From: a virus
Length of the DNA stretch: 37,586 nucleotides
Direction: 5' to 3' (one strand)
Virus record (IMG/VR): IMGVR_UViG_3300035122_000006
Coordinates: 1-37,586 of that record
In this document: piece by piece, positions 7,605 to 13,829 of the stretch
Layout: each line of letters opens with the position of its first letter
Position numbering within the stretch: position 1 is the stretch's first letter
Position numbers and translations under genes: made by a program
The notes under the pieces: model-generated
Seen by the model: only the letters and a program-made list of their open reading frames with translations
What the model was told of the DNA's origin: nothing
Database searches by the model: none

Positions 7605-9119
7605 CTAGTAATGGGAAGGCGTATTGAAAAAGCTATTTGTCTGAGATATTCCCGCATGTTTCTCCCACAATTTGCGGTCTAGCTCTGCGGCATTTTCGGT
7701 TCCCGTGATAAGAGGAATCGATTGCGATAGATACATAAAAGCATCGGCACCATGTGACGCATCGTCATGCACTTCTTTCTGTGACCAGCGTCCTAGTTTC
7801 TCATTCCATTGTTTCTTATACGTTTCGAGCCGTTTTATTCCTGTAGCACACCTAGTTTCGTCAAACCAGCATCTAGGTATGACCATCCGGGCATTATCCC
7901 ACTGGTCGGCTTTGGCCATTTGATCTATAGCCGTCATTTCAAAGTTATGATTGCGAGCTGTCTCGACTCTTGTTAATCCAGTCGTGTATTCTGTATTTTT
8001 AGCATCAGGAGGAACAAAATGGTCGGTGTAGATGTATGGCTTTTCTTTGAGGAGCTTTATGTAATGGATCATATGCTCGTTATTGCCTTCGATATAGTCT
8101 ATGACGTGAATTTCCTGGTTGATTAGTTGAAATATCCAGATAGCCGTGTAGTCATCATATCCGAGATCCCACGCGGTAAATGTTTTTGATCCTTCCTGAT
8201 AGGGAACATTAGTTATTCTGTTTTCTTTTCTTGCCTGATTCATCTGTCTTATGAAAAAAAATCCCTCTGAAGATTCCTCAAATGCTTCTTCAGGGGTTGA
8301 TGGATATTCGCGCTTCATCGAATCTTGCTGTGTCACGGCTTTCCTAACATACCACCACTTTTGAGGATCTAATAACTGGATACCTATAGCTTCGAGTGAC
8401 TCAAAATAATCGGCGTAATCATTCGGTATTAATGTGCGCCTATCCGTTCGATAATCAGGATGACGCCACCAAGGGAAAAAGTGAAAGCGAAAGTCTAGTT
8501 CTGTCACGTCTTTGTTGAATCTGGATTGTTGGCACATATCATAGAAGTAGCCTTCTTTACCTTCGGCGGTAGACTCGATGAAGATATGCTGTCCAGGCGC
8601 TACGGTATTTAGAGATCCTGAAATAATTTCCGAAGCTTTATCCCGATAATGAGCACAGATATAACCAAACTCGCTAATATGGAGATACTGAAAAGTTTGG
8701 GATCGCAGGGAAGTACCCACCCTAATACTAGAGCCATTTGGAAAAGCAAGTTCGCGCACACTATCACTAGTAGCAGGATATGCGTAGCGAATAAACTCTG
8801 GTAAGTTGTCATAAGCAAACCGTATCTTTTTGAATATTTGTTGGGCATCTTCTTTCGTATGGGCAATGATCCCCGCGGATATATTAGGGGTGAATAGGCA
8901 GGCATCCAGAAATAGGATTGAGATAAATGTGGACATCCCTAATTGCCGGGCCTTCAAAATTATATTCATATTATTCAAATTGGCGCATAGCTCTTTTTGC
9001 GCCCAATTCAAAACAAATGGACATATCTTACCGTTCTTGTCGACTATCTTGTAAAAGTTCTTGAATCGTTCTTCAATTGAACGGAAAATTGGTTTAATTT
9101 TCTGAAGATCTTCGATCAT
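7605..9119 (-). CDS. terL: Terminase large subunit
   Basis: A 504-aa packaging motor. The ATPase domain shows a variant Walker A 'KARQLGMST' (56-64), Walker B with catalytic Glu 'LHISEFG' (146-152) and a coupling motif 'ESTAEG' (182-187). The RNase H-like nuclease domain shows 'AWDLGYDD' (about 320) and 'HDDASHGADAF' (about 461-471). It converts ATP hydrolysis to DNA translocation and cuts the concatemer. Its start overlaps the preceding gene by 26 bp. Headful cutting fits the circular contig. Confidence 0.93.
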   Translation of the reverse strand: MIEDLQKIKPIFRSIEERFKNFYKIVDKNGKICPFVLNWAQKELCANLNNMNIILKARQLGMSTFISILFLDACLFTPNISAGIIAHTKEDAQQIFKKIRFAYDNLPEFIRYAYPATSDSVRELAFPNGSSIRVGTSLRSQTFQYLHISEFGYICAHYRDKASEIISGSLNTVAPGQHIFIESTAEGKEGYFYDMCQQSRFNKDVTELDFRFHFFPWWRHPDYRTDRRTLIPNDYADYFESLEAIGIQLLDPQKWWYVRKAVTQQDSMKREYPSTPEEAFEESSEGFFFIRQMNQARKENRITNVPYQEGSKTFTAWDLGYDDYTAIWIFQLINQEIHVIDYIEGNNEHMIHYIKLLKEKPYIYTDHFVPPDAKNTEYTTGLTRVETARNHNFEMTAIDQMAKADQWDNARMVIPRCWFDETRCATGIKRLETYKKQWNEKLGRWSQKEVHDDASHGADAFMYLSQSIPLITGTENAAELDRKLWEKHAGISQTNSFFNTPSHY

Positions 9120-9696
9120 GTTTCTTTGCTAATTTTGTCAGCCAATCTTGATACAAATAGGGAGTTAAATACATATTTTCATACAGTATAGTCGTTAGTC
9201 TCCCATTTTCAAATCCATTTGAGATTAAACGAACAAATGAGGGGGGATCAATATCAAGATCGTCACCTTTTTCCATGATGAGGTTTTGAATTCTTATCAT
9301 CTCTTGGCGCATCTCCGCTTTCTCTCTTTGGCTCTCCTCCCATATGCGTTTTTGATCGTCCCTTTCCTTTTTTATCCTTAAAAATTCCTCATCTTCATAA
9401 TGAGATACCGGCATACCATACAGACACGATCTAAGATACTTTGACCTATCCGGATGACGCATTTTCCTTTCTGCTTTTGCTAGAATCTGTCGGAATCTTT
9501 CGCGTGAAACGTTTAATAATTTTCCCGCGGCTTGATAAGTCATTTTGTTGAAATAATAGAGTCTAACGGCCTGTGCTTCTCTATCGGTAAGGGTTTCCAA
9601 AACTTTGTCTATGGCTTCATGGATTAGGGACAATTCTGCCTTATAACGGGGATCATCAATTTCATATTCTATCATTTGAATAGCTTGCTGGATCAT
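9094..9696 (-). CDS. Sigma-70 region-4-like DNA-binding protein
   Basis: A 200-aa protein. Residues about 35-95 ('LTDREAQAVRLYYF', 'TYQAAGKLLNVSRERFRQIL', 'RKMRHPDRSKYLRS') match the helix-turn-helix of RpoD region 4.2 closely, including the RERxRQI recognition helix and the RHP ending. Regions 1-3 are absent. The C-terminal half is a charged helix and an unrelated tail. It sits between TerS and TerL with overlaps on both sides. It may steer host RNA polymerase to late promoters, or act as a DNA-recognition subunit in packaging. Confidence 0.75.
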   Translation of the reverse strand: MIQQAIQMIEYEIDDPRYKAELSLIHEAIDKVLETLTDREAQAVRLYYFNKMTYQAAGKLLNVSRERFRQILAKAERKMRHPDRSKYLRSCLYGMPVSHYEDEEFLRIKKERDDQKRIWEESQREKAEMRQEMIRIQNLIMEKGDDLDIDPPSFVRLISNGFENGRLTTILYENMYLTPYLYQDWLTKLAKKHDRRSSEN

Positions 9697-10055
9697 TCAC
9701 TGTCGAGTTCCTGCATCATTTCCATCATAAACTTTCGCATGAGCTTTTTCCCATCTTCGTCAAGATCGGTAGGTTTATCCCTTTGATCGAGTCTTTGCTT
9801 ACCAAGCCATATTTGCATGGGTGTATTACCTTCCATTGCATTTTTATATTGCGCCTCTCTTAGTAAACTCTCCCCCTTAGCTTTTTTTTCCTGAGAATAT
9901 ATCGAATATTCCATGTTATGATCTGTCTTACATCTTATATACAAAGTATCAGGGGATATTCCAAAATAAGCGGCTATTTCGCTTGTGAAACATCCTGCCT
10001 GTAAGAGCTTATCTACCTTTTCCCAGTCAATTTTTGCTTTTGGTCTTCCTGCCAT
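9693..10055 (-). CDS. terS: Terminase small subunit
   Basis: A 120-aa protein beginning 'MAGRPKAKIDWEKVDKLLQ' with a helix-turn-helix 'TSEIAAYFGISPDTLYIRC' (24-42) and the typical 'NTPMQIWLGKQRLDQRDKP' segment (about 76-94). Such proteins recognise the packaging site and recruit the large subunit. It is first in the minus-strand packaging operon, facing the shared promoter region. There is little Shine-Dalgarno sequence before its ATG, so translation may be from a very short leader. Confidence 0.85.
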   Translation of the reverse strand: MAGRPKAKIDWEKVDKLLQAGCFTSEIAAYFGISPDTLYIRCKTDHNMEYSIYSQEKKAKGESLLREAQYKNAMEGNTPMQIWLGKQRLDQRDKPTDLDEDGKKLMRKFMMEMMQELDSE

Positions 10056-10059
10056 AATA

Positions 10060-10117
10060 TTTACTCATATGCTATATTTTGGTTGTACGATTAATCCATA
10101 TGTTATATCGTATGAGT
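10060..10117 (+). promoter_or_regulatory. Divergent promoter/operator region A
   Basis: A plus-strand promoter reads TTGTAC (10083-10088), 17 bp, TATCGT (10106-10111). It is flanked by TTTACTCA (10060-10067) and ATGAGT (10112-10117), an inverted pair. The 58 bp align without gaps with 21167-21224, with 42 identities, including a 13-bp block ATATTTTGGTTGT. It should drive the accessory genes from 10190. Reverse-strand transcription of TerS must start in the same stretch; TTGCAA-15-TATAAC on the minus strand is only a weak candidate. Confidence 0.65.
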
Positions 10118-10146
10118 CTAAATTGCAACATATGACGAATCAATGA

Positions 10147-10163
10147 ATATTCATAATGAATAT
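10147..10163. promoter_or_regulatory. Palindrome in the leader of the accessory operon
   Basis: ATATTCAT (10147-10154) and ATGAATAT (10156-10163) form a perfect 8-bp inverted repeat with a one-base centre, between the region A promoter and the first gene. A dimeric repressor site or a weak RNA hairpin are both possible; AT-richness makes chance formation plausible. Confidence 0.35.
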
Positions 10164-10189
10164 GATTATTACAACAAAGGAGTGGTATT

Positions 10190-10786
10190 ATGATGAAAGT
10201 AAAAGTAAAAATTGAAGGCATTAAGCCCCTAGTTTTTCACAAGTTTAACATTGAATCTATCACAGCTCTATCCAAGCCTAAATCGGGAAATAGCGGGAAC
10301 AATCCAGAAGAATGGAAAAATTCATTTTTTCATGATGATGAGAAGTTGTATATCCCTGATAATTATATATTTGCATGTTTGAAAAATGCCGCTGTTCATA
10401 CGAAAGTAGGGCGTGGATCTATTCAAAAAACTTGGATATCAGCGGTGAATGTATTAACAGAAAAAGCTTTCTTGAATCGAGAAATTTTTGCAGATTGGGA
10501 AAACGCTACGGAAGCTGACATACCGACTTCTTCTTCATTACCCGTTTACATAGATATTCGGATGGTAGCAAATCCCAATACTAAAGGTAAAAACGTTCGG
10601 TATCGGGTTGCTTGTTCACCCGGTTGGGAAACTGAATTCGAGCTTTTAATTGATGATAGTTTGATATCTCAACAACATGTCAAAAAAGTCATTGAAGATG
10701 CGGGAAAGCTTCAAGGTATTGCTGAGCTTCGCACTCTGGGATATGGACGTTTCATCGTTAATGAAATGACTTTTGAAAAGGAATAA
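10190..10786 (+). CDS. Unknown early protein with C-terminal GYGRF motif
   Basis: A 198-aa protein, first gene of the plus-strand accessory operon, with a strong AAAGGAG site. It has N-terminal 'KVKVKIEGIKPLVFHKFN', a middle rich in Asn/Ser, and C-terminal 'GIAELRTLGYGRFIV'. A beta-alpha start plus a Gly-rich G-x-G-R-F near the end is loosely like RAMP/Cas-type ferredoxin folds, but I cannot establish homology. Its promoter-proximal position suggests an early takeover or counter-defence role (inference). Confidence 0.7.
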   Translation: MMKVKVKIEGIKPLVFHKFNIESITALSKPKSGNSGNNPEEWKNSFFHDDEKLYIPDNYIFACLKNAAVHTKVGRGSIQKTWISAVNVLTEKAFLNREIFADWENATEADIPTSSSLPVYIDIRMVANPNTKGKNVRYRVACSPGWETEFELLIDDSLISQQHVKKVIEDAGKLQGIAELRTLGYGRFIVNEMTFEKE

Positions 10787-11007
10787 AATTTATATAAAAG
10801 TAATGAAAGGGATAGGAATGGAAAGGAATGGAGCGGATTGGAACGGAATGGACTGGAAAGGAGCGGATAGGAACGGAATGGAAAGGAGTGGAATGGATAG
10901 GATAAGACTGGAATGGATAGGAGTGGAAGGGAGTGGAATGGAACGGATTGGAGAGGAAGGGACAGGAAGGGGATGGAAGGGAAAGGATTGGAACGGAATG
11001 GTTTTTA

Positions 11008-11045
11008 TGGCGGAATGGTTAGTGGGTTCGACTCCCGCATCGCCA
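11008..11045 (+). ncRNA. tRNA-like minihelix, unit 1
   Basis: A T-arm (GTGGG, loop TTCGACT, CCCGC) is followed by ATCGCCA, whose last six bases pair with TGGCGG at 11008-11013 (one G-U). The loop has canonical T54-T55-C56-G57-A58-Y60. Only an 8-base linker, resembling a D-loop (AATGGTTA), replaces the D and anticodon arms. A T-run follows, so it may also act as a terminator. No CCA is encoded. Confidence 0.55.
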
Positions 11046-11146
11046 ATTTTTAATGAAATGGAGCGGAATGGATTGGAATGGACTGGAACGGAAGGGAGAG
11101 GAGTGGAGTGGAAGGGAAAGGAATGGACAGGATTGGAATGGTTTTA

Positions 11147-11184
11147 TGGTGACAAGGTTAGTGGGTTCGACTCCCGCATCGCCT
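11147..11184 (+). ncRNA. tRNA-like minihelix, unit 2
   Basis: Same T-arm as unit 1 (GTGGG-TTCGACT-CCCGC). The outer stem is GGTGA with TCGCC (one G-U), and the terminal pair of units 1 and 3 is lost (T opposite T). Downstream is TATTTTT. Confidence 0.55.
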
Positions 11185-11300
11185 ATTTTTAATGGATCGG
11201 AGTGGAACGGAGTGGAAGGGAAGGGAAGGGAGTGGATCGGAACGGAAGGGAGAGGAGTGGAGTGGAAGGGAAAGGAATGGACAGGATTGGAATGGTTTTA

Positions 11301-11338
11301 TGGTGACATGGTTAGCGGGTTTGACTCCCGCATCGCCA
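11301..11338 (+). ncRNA. tRNA-like minihelix, unit 3
   Basis: The outer stem TGGTGA/TCGCCA is intact. The T-stem has changed from GTGGG/CCCGC to GCGGG/CCCGC, converting a G-U into a C-G pair. The loop is TTTGACT. A run of seven T follows at 11341-11346 and just before, consistent with an intrinsic terminator ending the array. Confidence 0.55.
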
Positions 11339-11373
11339 ATTTTTTTATACGGTAGCTGTGATGGATAAATTTT

Positions 11374-11664
11374 ATGATAGAATACTTAGTAATAAATAAT
11401 AAATATTCTGATAGTTCCGGTACCGCTTTCGGTAATGGAGGGGCGTCTAATAATTTGGCTTGTACTGGCACTGGTATTGACTATGGTGCTGGAAATGGTA
11501 TTGGCTATGGTTCTGGCCATGCGTCGGGCGATGCGTCAAGCTATGGGTCTGGTTATGGGTCTTGCTCTTATTATAGCTATGAAAATGGCTCTGGGTGTGG
11601 CGATGGATTTGAATGTGGATATGGGTATGGCGATGATGATGGGATCGGGTTTGGATATATATAA
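11374..11664 (+). CDS. Gly/Tyr-repeat protein 1
   Basis: A 96-aa protein. After about 35 residues it becomes a Gly-alternating repeat ('GYGSGHASGDASSYGSGYGS', ending 'GDDDGIGFGYI'). A second frame is also open here but would give an implausible Met/Leu/Ala string. I favour the Gly/Tyr frame because a second gene at 13551 encodes the same style of repeat from a 6-bp DNA repeat. No signal peptide. The ribosome binding site is weak. Function unknown; low-complexity aromatic/Gly proteins can self-associate. Confidence 0.5.
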   Translation: MIEYLVINNKYSDSSGTAFGNGGASNNLACTGTGIDYGAGNGIGYGSGHASGDASSYGSGYGSCSYYSYENGSGCGDGFECGYGYGDDDGIGFGYI

Positions 11665-11688
11665 ATTAAATGGGGATTTACAAATTTC

Positions 11689-11955
11689 ATGAACTATCAA
11701 CTTGATTTATTTGAAGAGGTGTCTGAACTCAAAATTCTTGAGGAGCGTGACCGTCAGATACAGCAAGAAGTCACCAACATTCGGCGCGGTCTCTTTGGCA
11801 GGCTAGGCAAGGTATACAAGTGGATGATCGAATATCGCCAAATTCAAGAAGAATACGGCAATAGGTTGTCAGCAATTGAGAAGCGTTTGGCAGAAAAAGA
11901 GCGAGAGGTGTCGGAACTAAAACAAACGATTTCATGGATGGAGAGCGTAGCGTGA
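11689..11955 (+). CDS. Small coiled-coil phage protein
   Basis: An 88-aa protein starting 'MNYQLDLFEEVSELKILEER', a beginning I recall from small proteins in many metagenomic phages. Residues about 20-85 are heptad-like with high Glu/Lys/Arg and Leu/Ile. No function is known. The stop TGA overlaps the GTG start of the next gene inside a repeated translation-start element. Confidence 0.65.
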   Translation: MNYQLDLFEEVSELKILEERDRQIQQEVTNIRRGLFGRLGKVYKWMIEYRQIQEEYGNRLSAIEKRLAEKEREVSELKQTISWMESVA

Positions 11956-12155
11956 GTGAAAATATTTCCGAAGAGGAAGAAAGGAGACGGATAGATTTCA
12001 TGCTGGAAGAACATGAATGTCAAGGCGCACTCAATGCTAAGACTTGGTTAACTCCTGGGTATCATCGTGAATTTTGGCTCATTGTCAACAACATCTATAC
12101 ATGGATAAACTATTGTCCATATTGTGGTTATAAACCTGAAAAACCTTGGTGGTAA
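11952..12155 (+). CDS. Small protein with C-terminal zinc knuckle
   Basis: A 67-aa protein from the GTG at 11952, which follows GGAGAGCGTAGC, the repeated start element. Acidic N-terminus ('SENISEEEERRR') and 'CPYCGYKP' at the end, a half zinc ribbon; an upstream Cys in 'HECQG' could complete it. Unknown role. Confidence 0.6.
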   Translation: MSENISEEEERRRIDFMLEEHECQGALNAKTWLTPGYHREFWLIVNNIYTWINYCPYCGYKPEKPWW

Positions 12156-12167
12156 ATTATGAAATGG

Positions 12168-12184
12168 ATGGAGAGCGTAGCGTG
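12168..12184 (+). repeat. Repeated translation-start element
   Basis: GGAGAGCGTAGCGTGA, with flanking ATGGAT, occurs at 11936-11955 and 12164-12185. A shorter GAGAGCGTAGCATGA form lies at about 12407-12421. In each case GGAG/GAG serves as ribosome binding site and the GTG or ATG at the end starts the next gene. A similar 17-mer occurs inside the methyltransferase gene near 14871. Confidence 0.6.
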
Positions 12185-12403
12185 AAACATAGATATGGAT
12201 GGGTTGTAGGAATTATTTTACTTATGGGGCTTCTGACAATTGTGGGATGTTCAGCATCTACCAGATTGAATGATAGATATTATGCATTTTCTTATCATGA
12301 ATATAATGGACATACTTATATTGTTTTGTCGGCCCGTTGTGTGCATTTCATTCACGACCCTGATTGTCAATGTGAAAAAATTAATTGCAAAAAGAGAATA
12401 TAG
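12182..12403 (+). CDS. Small lipoprotein
   Basis: A 73-aa protein from the GTG at 12182 with a basic start (MKHR), a hydrophobic stretch and the lipobox 'TIVGC' (Cys about residue 23), so it should be lipid-anchored after signal peptidase II cleavage. The mature part is about 50 residues with 'CVHFIHDPDCQCEKINCKK', a Cys cluster. Superinfection exclusion or a lysis (outer spanin) role are the usual options for phage lipoproteins. Neither is shown. Confidence 0.6.
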   Translation: MKHRYGWVVGIILLMGLLTIVGCSASTRLNDRYYAFSYHEYNGHTYIVLSARCVHFIHDPDCQCEKINCKKRI

Positions 12404-12417
12404 ATTGAGAGCGTAGC

Positions 12418-12561
12418 ATGAGTGAAGAATACGAACCATTTGACTTTCTTATAATGACACAAGCATTAGTAGGAATCTGTGGACTAAAGAAAACGAAAGA
12501 GATTGTGATGTATTACTATGAATTAAAAGAACAAATTGAAGAATTAGATGAACAAAAATGA
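12418..12561 (+). CDS. Small protein, unknown
   Basis: A 47-aa frame starting at the ATG of the third copy of the repeated start element and ending in an ATGA overlap with the phosphoesterase gene. Sequence 'MSEEYEPFDFLIMTQALVGI' then a helical, charged C-terminus. Both junctions support translation. No recognised family. Confidence 0.55.
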   Translation: MSEEYEPFDFLIMTQALVGICGLKKTKEIVMYYYELKEQIEELDEQK

Positions 12562-13199
12562 AAATTGACGCTATATCAGATCTTCACGGATATAAACCTA
12601 CTCTCGCAGGAGGGGATATTCTCATCATTGCGGGTGACTTAACTGCAAGCGATGTTGAACGTGAATATGATGATTTTCTAAGTTGGCTATGTAATCAAGA
12701 TTATGCAAAAAAAATCATTGTAGCAGGCAATCATGATCAATTTTTACAAGACAATCCCGATTGGTTCGCAGATCGCGACGATTCTATTGAGTACCTGTGT
12801 GATTCAGGAACAGAAATAGAGGGATTGAAGATATGGGGAAGCCCATATACTCCTTGGTTTGATGGAGTCAACCCCTTATGTAGTGCTTTTATGAAACCTG
12901 ATTATGAACTTGAGCAACACTGGGAAAAGATACCTGATGATCTCGATATTCTTATTACTCATGGTCCTCCTTGGGGTATTCTCGATCAAACTATAGGACG
13001 CAGTAGAGTTATCAATTGTGGATCTCGTTCTCTGCTTCACACTATATATCATAAAGATCCAAAATGTCATATTTTTGGTCATATTCATGAACAGGGCAAA
13101 AAGAATTTAACGTTTAATGACACAATTTTTTTAAATTGTTCGATAGTCAATGAACAATATGAACCTGTCCATGACGCTTGGATAATGGAGATTGGATAA
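12558..13199 (+). CDS. Metallophosphoesterase (calcineurin-like)
   Basis: A 213-aa protein with all metal-binding motifs in order: D-x-H (Asp8, His10), GDL (26-28), GNHD (about 57-60), 'ITHGPPWG' (about 133-140) and GHIH (about 173-176). It hydrolyses a phosphodiester or phosphomonoester; the substrate (nucleotide, second messenger or nucleic acid) cannot be told. Phages may use such enzymes to remove signalling nucleotides or trim RNA/DNA ends. Cytoplasmic, no signal peptide. Confidence 0.88.
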   Translation: MKIDAISDLHGYKPTLAGGDILIIAGDLTASDVEREYDDFLSWLCNQDYAKKIIVAGNHDQFLQDNPDWFADRDDSIEYLCDSGTEIEGLKIWGSPYTPWFDGVNPLCSAFMKPDYELEQHWEKIPDDLDILITHGPPWGILDQTIGRSRVINCGSRSLLHTIYHKDPKCHIFGHIHEQGKKNLTFNDTIFLNCSIVNEQYEPVHDAWIMEIG

Positions 13200-13224
13200 A
13201 TGTGTAATGAAAGGAGACATTAGA

Positions 13225-13563
13225 ATGAATGAAATTATAGAAATTAACGGTGAAAAATATCAAAAATTATCCACCGAAAATAAGCAGTACGTCATGTGCA
13301 GGACATACTCCGCGGGAGTATTTGCGGGATATCTTGAGCGCAGAGAGGGTAAAGAAGTAACGTTAAAAAATGCTAGGCGTATTTGGCGCTGGGCAGGGGC
13401 CGCATCTCTTTCTCAGCTAGCGCAATCAGGAACATCAAAACCAGAGGAGTGCAAATTTCCCGAAGAAGTTGATGAAGTTTTGTTAACTGAAGCAATTGAG
13501 ATTATACCGATAACTGAAAAAGCTAAAAAAACAATCGACTCTGTTCCGATATGGAAAGCTTAA
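13225..13563 (+). CDS. Conserved phage protein (DUF6948-like)
   Basis: A 112-aa protein from the ATG at 13225, eight bases after AAAGGAG. The stretch 'YVMCRTYSAGVFAGYLERRE' and 'LKNARRIWRWAGAASLSQLA' is characteristic of a small phage family that I recall as DUF6948, followed by 'EVLLTEAIEI'. The family has no known function. It appears in accessory regions of many phages. Its 3' end overlaps the next gene by 13 bp. Confidence 0.75.
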   Translation: MNEIIEINGEKYQKLSTENKQYVMCRTYSAGVFAGYLERREGKEVTLKNARRIWRWAGAASLSQLAQSGTSKPEECKFPEEVDEVLLTEAIEIIPITEKAKKTIDSVPIWKA

Positions 13564-13814
13564 ATTTTGACGCGGTCAACGGCTACGGCTACGGATGCGT
13601 CAATGGCTGCGGCAATGGCTACGGAGAGGGCTATGGCTATGGCGATGAATATAGCGATGTCTACGGCTATGGCTACGGCAATGGCTACGGAGATGGTTTC
13701 GGCTATGGCGATGGTTACGGAGTAGGCGATTTATACGGCGAGGGATATGGCGGGGGCTATGGCTATGGCAATGGCGAGGGATATGGCTACGAATATGGAT
13801 ACGGCGATGGATAA
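13551..13814 (+). CDS. Gly/Tyr-repeat protein 2
   Basis: An 87-aa protein made almost wholly of G-Y-G-x units with Asp, Glu and Asn in the variable places ('GYGEGYGYGDEYSDVYGYGY'). The DNA is a 6-bp repeat (GGCTAY / GGCGAT), prone to slippage, so length should vary between relatives. No ribosome binding site of its own; it overlaps the previous gene and may be coupled. Unknown function. Self-association or structural/adhesive roles are guesses. Confidence 0.55.
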   Translation: MESLNFDAVNGYGYGCVNGCGNGYGEGYGYGDEYSDVYGYGYGNGYGDGFGYGDGYGVGDLYGEGYGGGYGYGNGEGYGYEYGYGDG

Positions 13815-13829
13815 AGGAATATATCACAC

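Larger units (their letters stand above)
10809..11296 (+). repeat. GGANN pentanucleotide minisatellite
   Basis: For almost 500 bp the plus strand is built from five-base units starting GGA (GGAAT, GGAAC, GGAGT, GGATA, GGAAG and others), interrupted only by three tRNA-like segments with flanking T-runs. The purine bias removes most stop codons, so two long frames are open across it by chance. Transcripts would contain dozens of Shine-Dalgarno-like GGAG/GGAA motifs and GGA repeats able to form G-quartet structures. I judge it non-coding. Confidence 0.85.
11085..11344 (+). repeat. 106-bp direct duplication containing minihelix units 2 and 3
   Basis: Segments 11085-11190 and 11239-11344 are near-identical at a period of 154 bp. 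Each consists of GGANN units, a minihelix and a T-run. The few differences fall in the minihelix and its edge. Confidence 0.85.

Noticed and set aside
10809-11296. Contaminating eukaryotic GGAAT satellite DNA
   Set aside because: Units vary widely (GGANN, not mainly GGAAT), the array is flanked by phage genes on both sides and interleaved with tRNA-like units; still worth confirming with long reads.
11008-11338. Genuine full-length tRNA genes
   Set aside because: D-arm and anticodon arm are missing in all three; only acceptor and T-arm equivalents exist and no CCA is encoded.
11008-11338. Attachment sites for tRNA integration
   Set aside because: A tRNA 3' end would suit an att core, but no integrase is present and there are three copies with matching 5' arms, which an att core would not need.
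10809-11344. CRISPR array
   Set aside because: The repeats are pentamers or 106-bp composite units with no regular repeat-spacer alternation, and no cas genes are present.
10773-11355. Two overlapping long frames through the GGANN array encoding G-x-E-W/R-N repeats
   Set aside because: They exist because GGANN units avoid stops. They have no ribosome binding site, one starts with TTG, and they run through the tRNA-like segments, giving the 'GSTPASPIF'/'FDSRIA' strings typical of translated tRNA sequence.
11435-11692. Hydrophobic Met/Leu/Ala protein in the alternative frame of the first Gly/Tyr gene
   Set aside because: It is the +1 reading of a Gly-codon repeat; periodic Met/Leu/Ala strings are an artefact of the repeat, and the Gly/Tyr frame has a parallel elsewhere in the genome.
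13600-13827. His/Arg/Ser-repeat protein on the minus strand
   Set aside because: Mirror of the Gly/Tyr hexamer repeat; no ribosome binding site and on the wrong strand for the operon.
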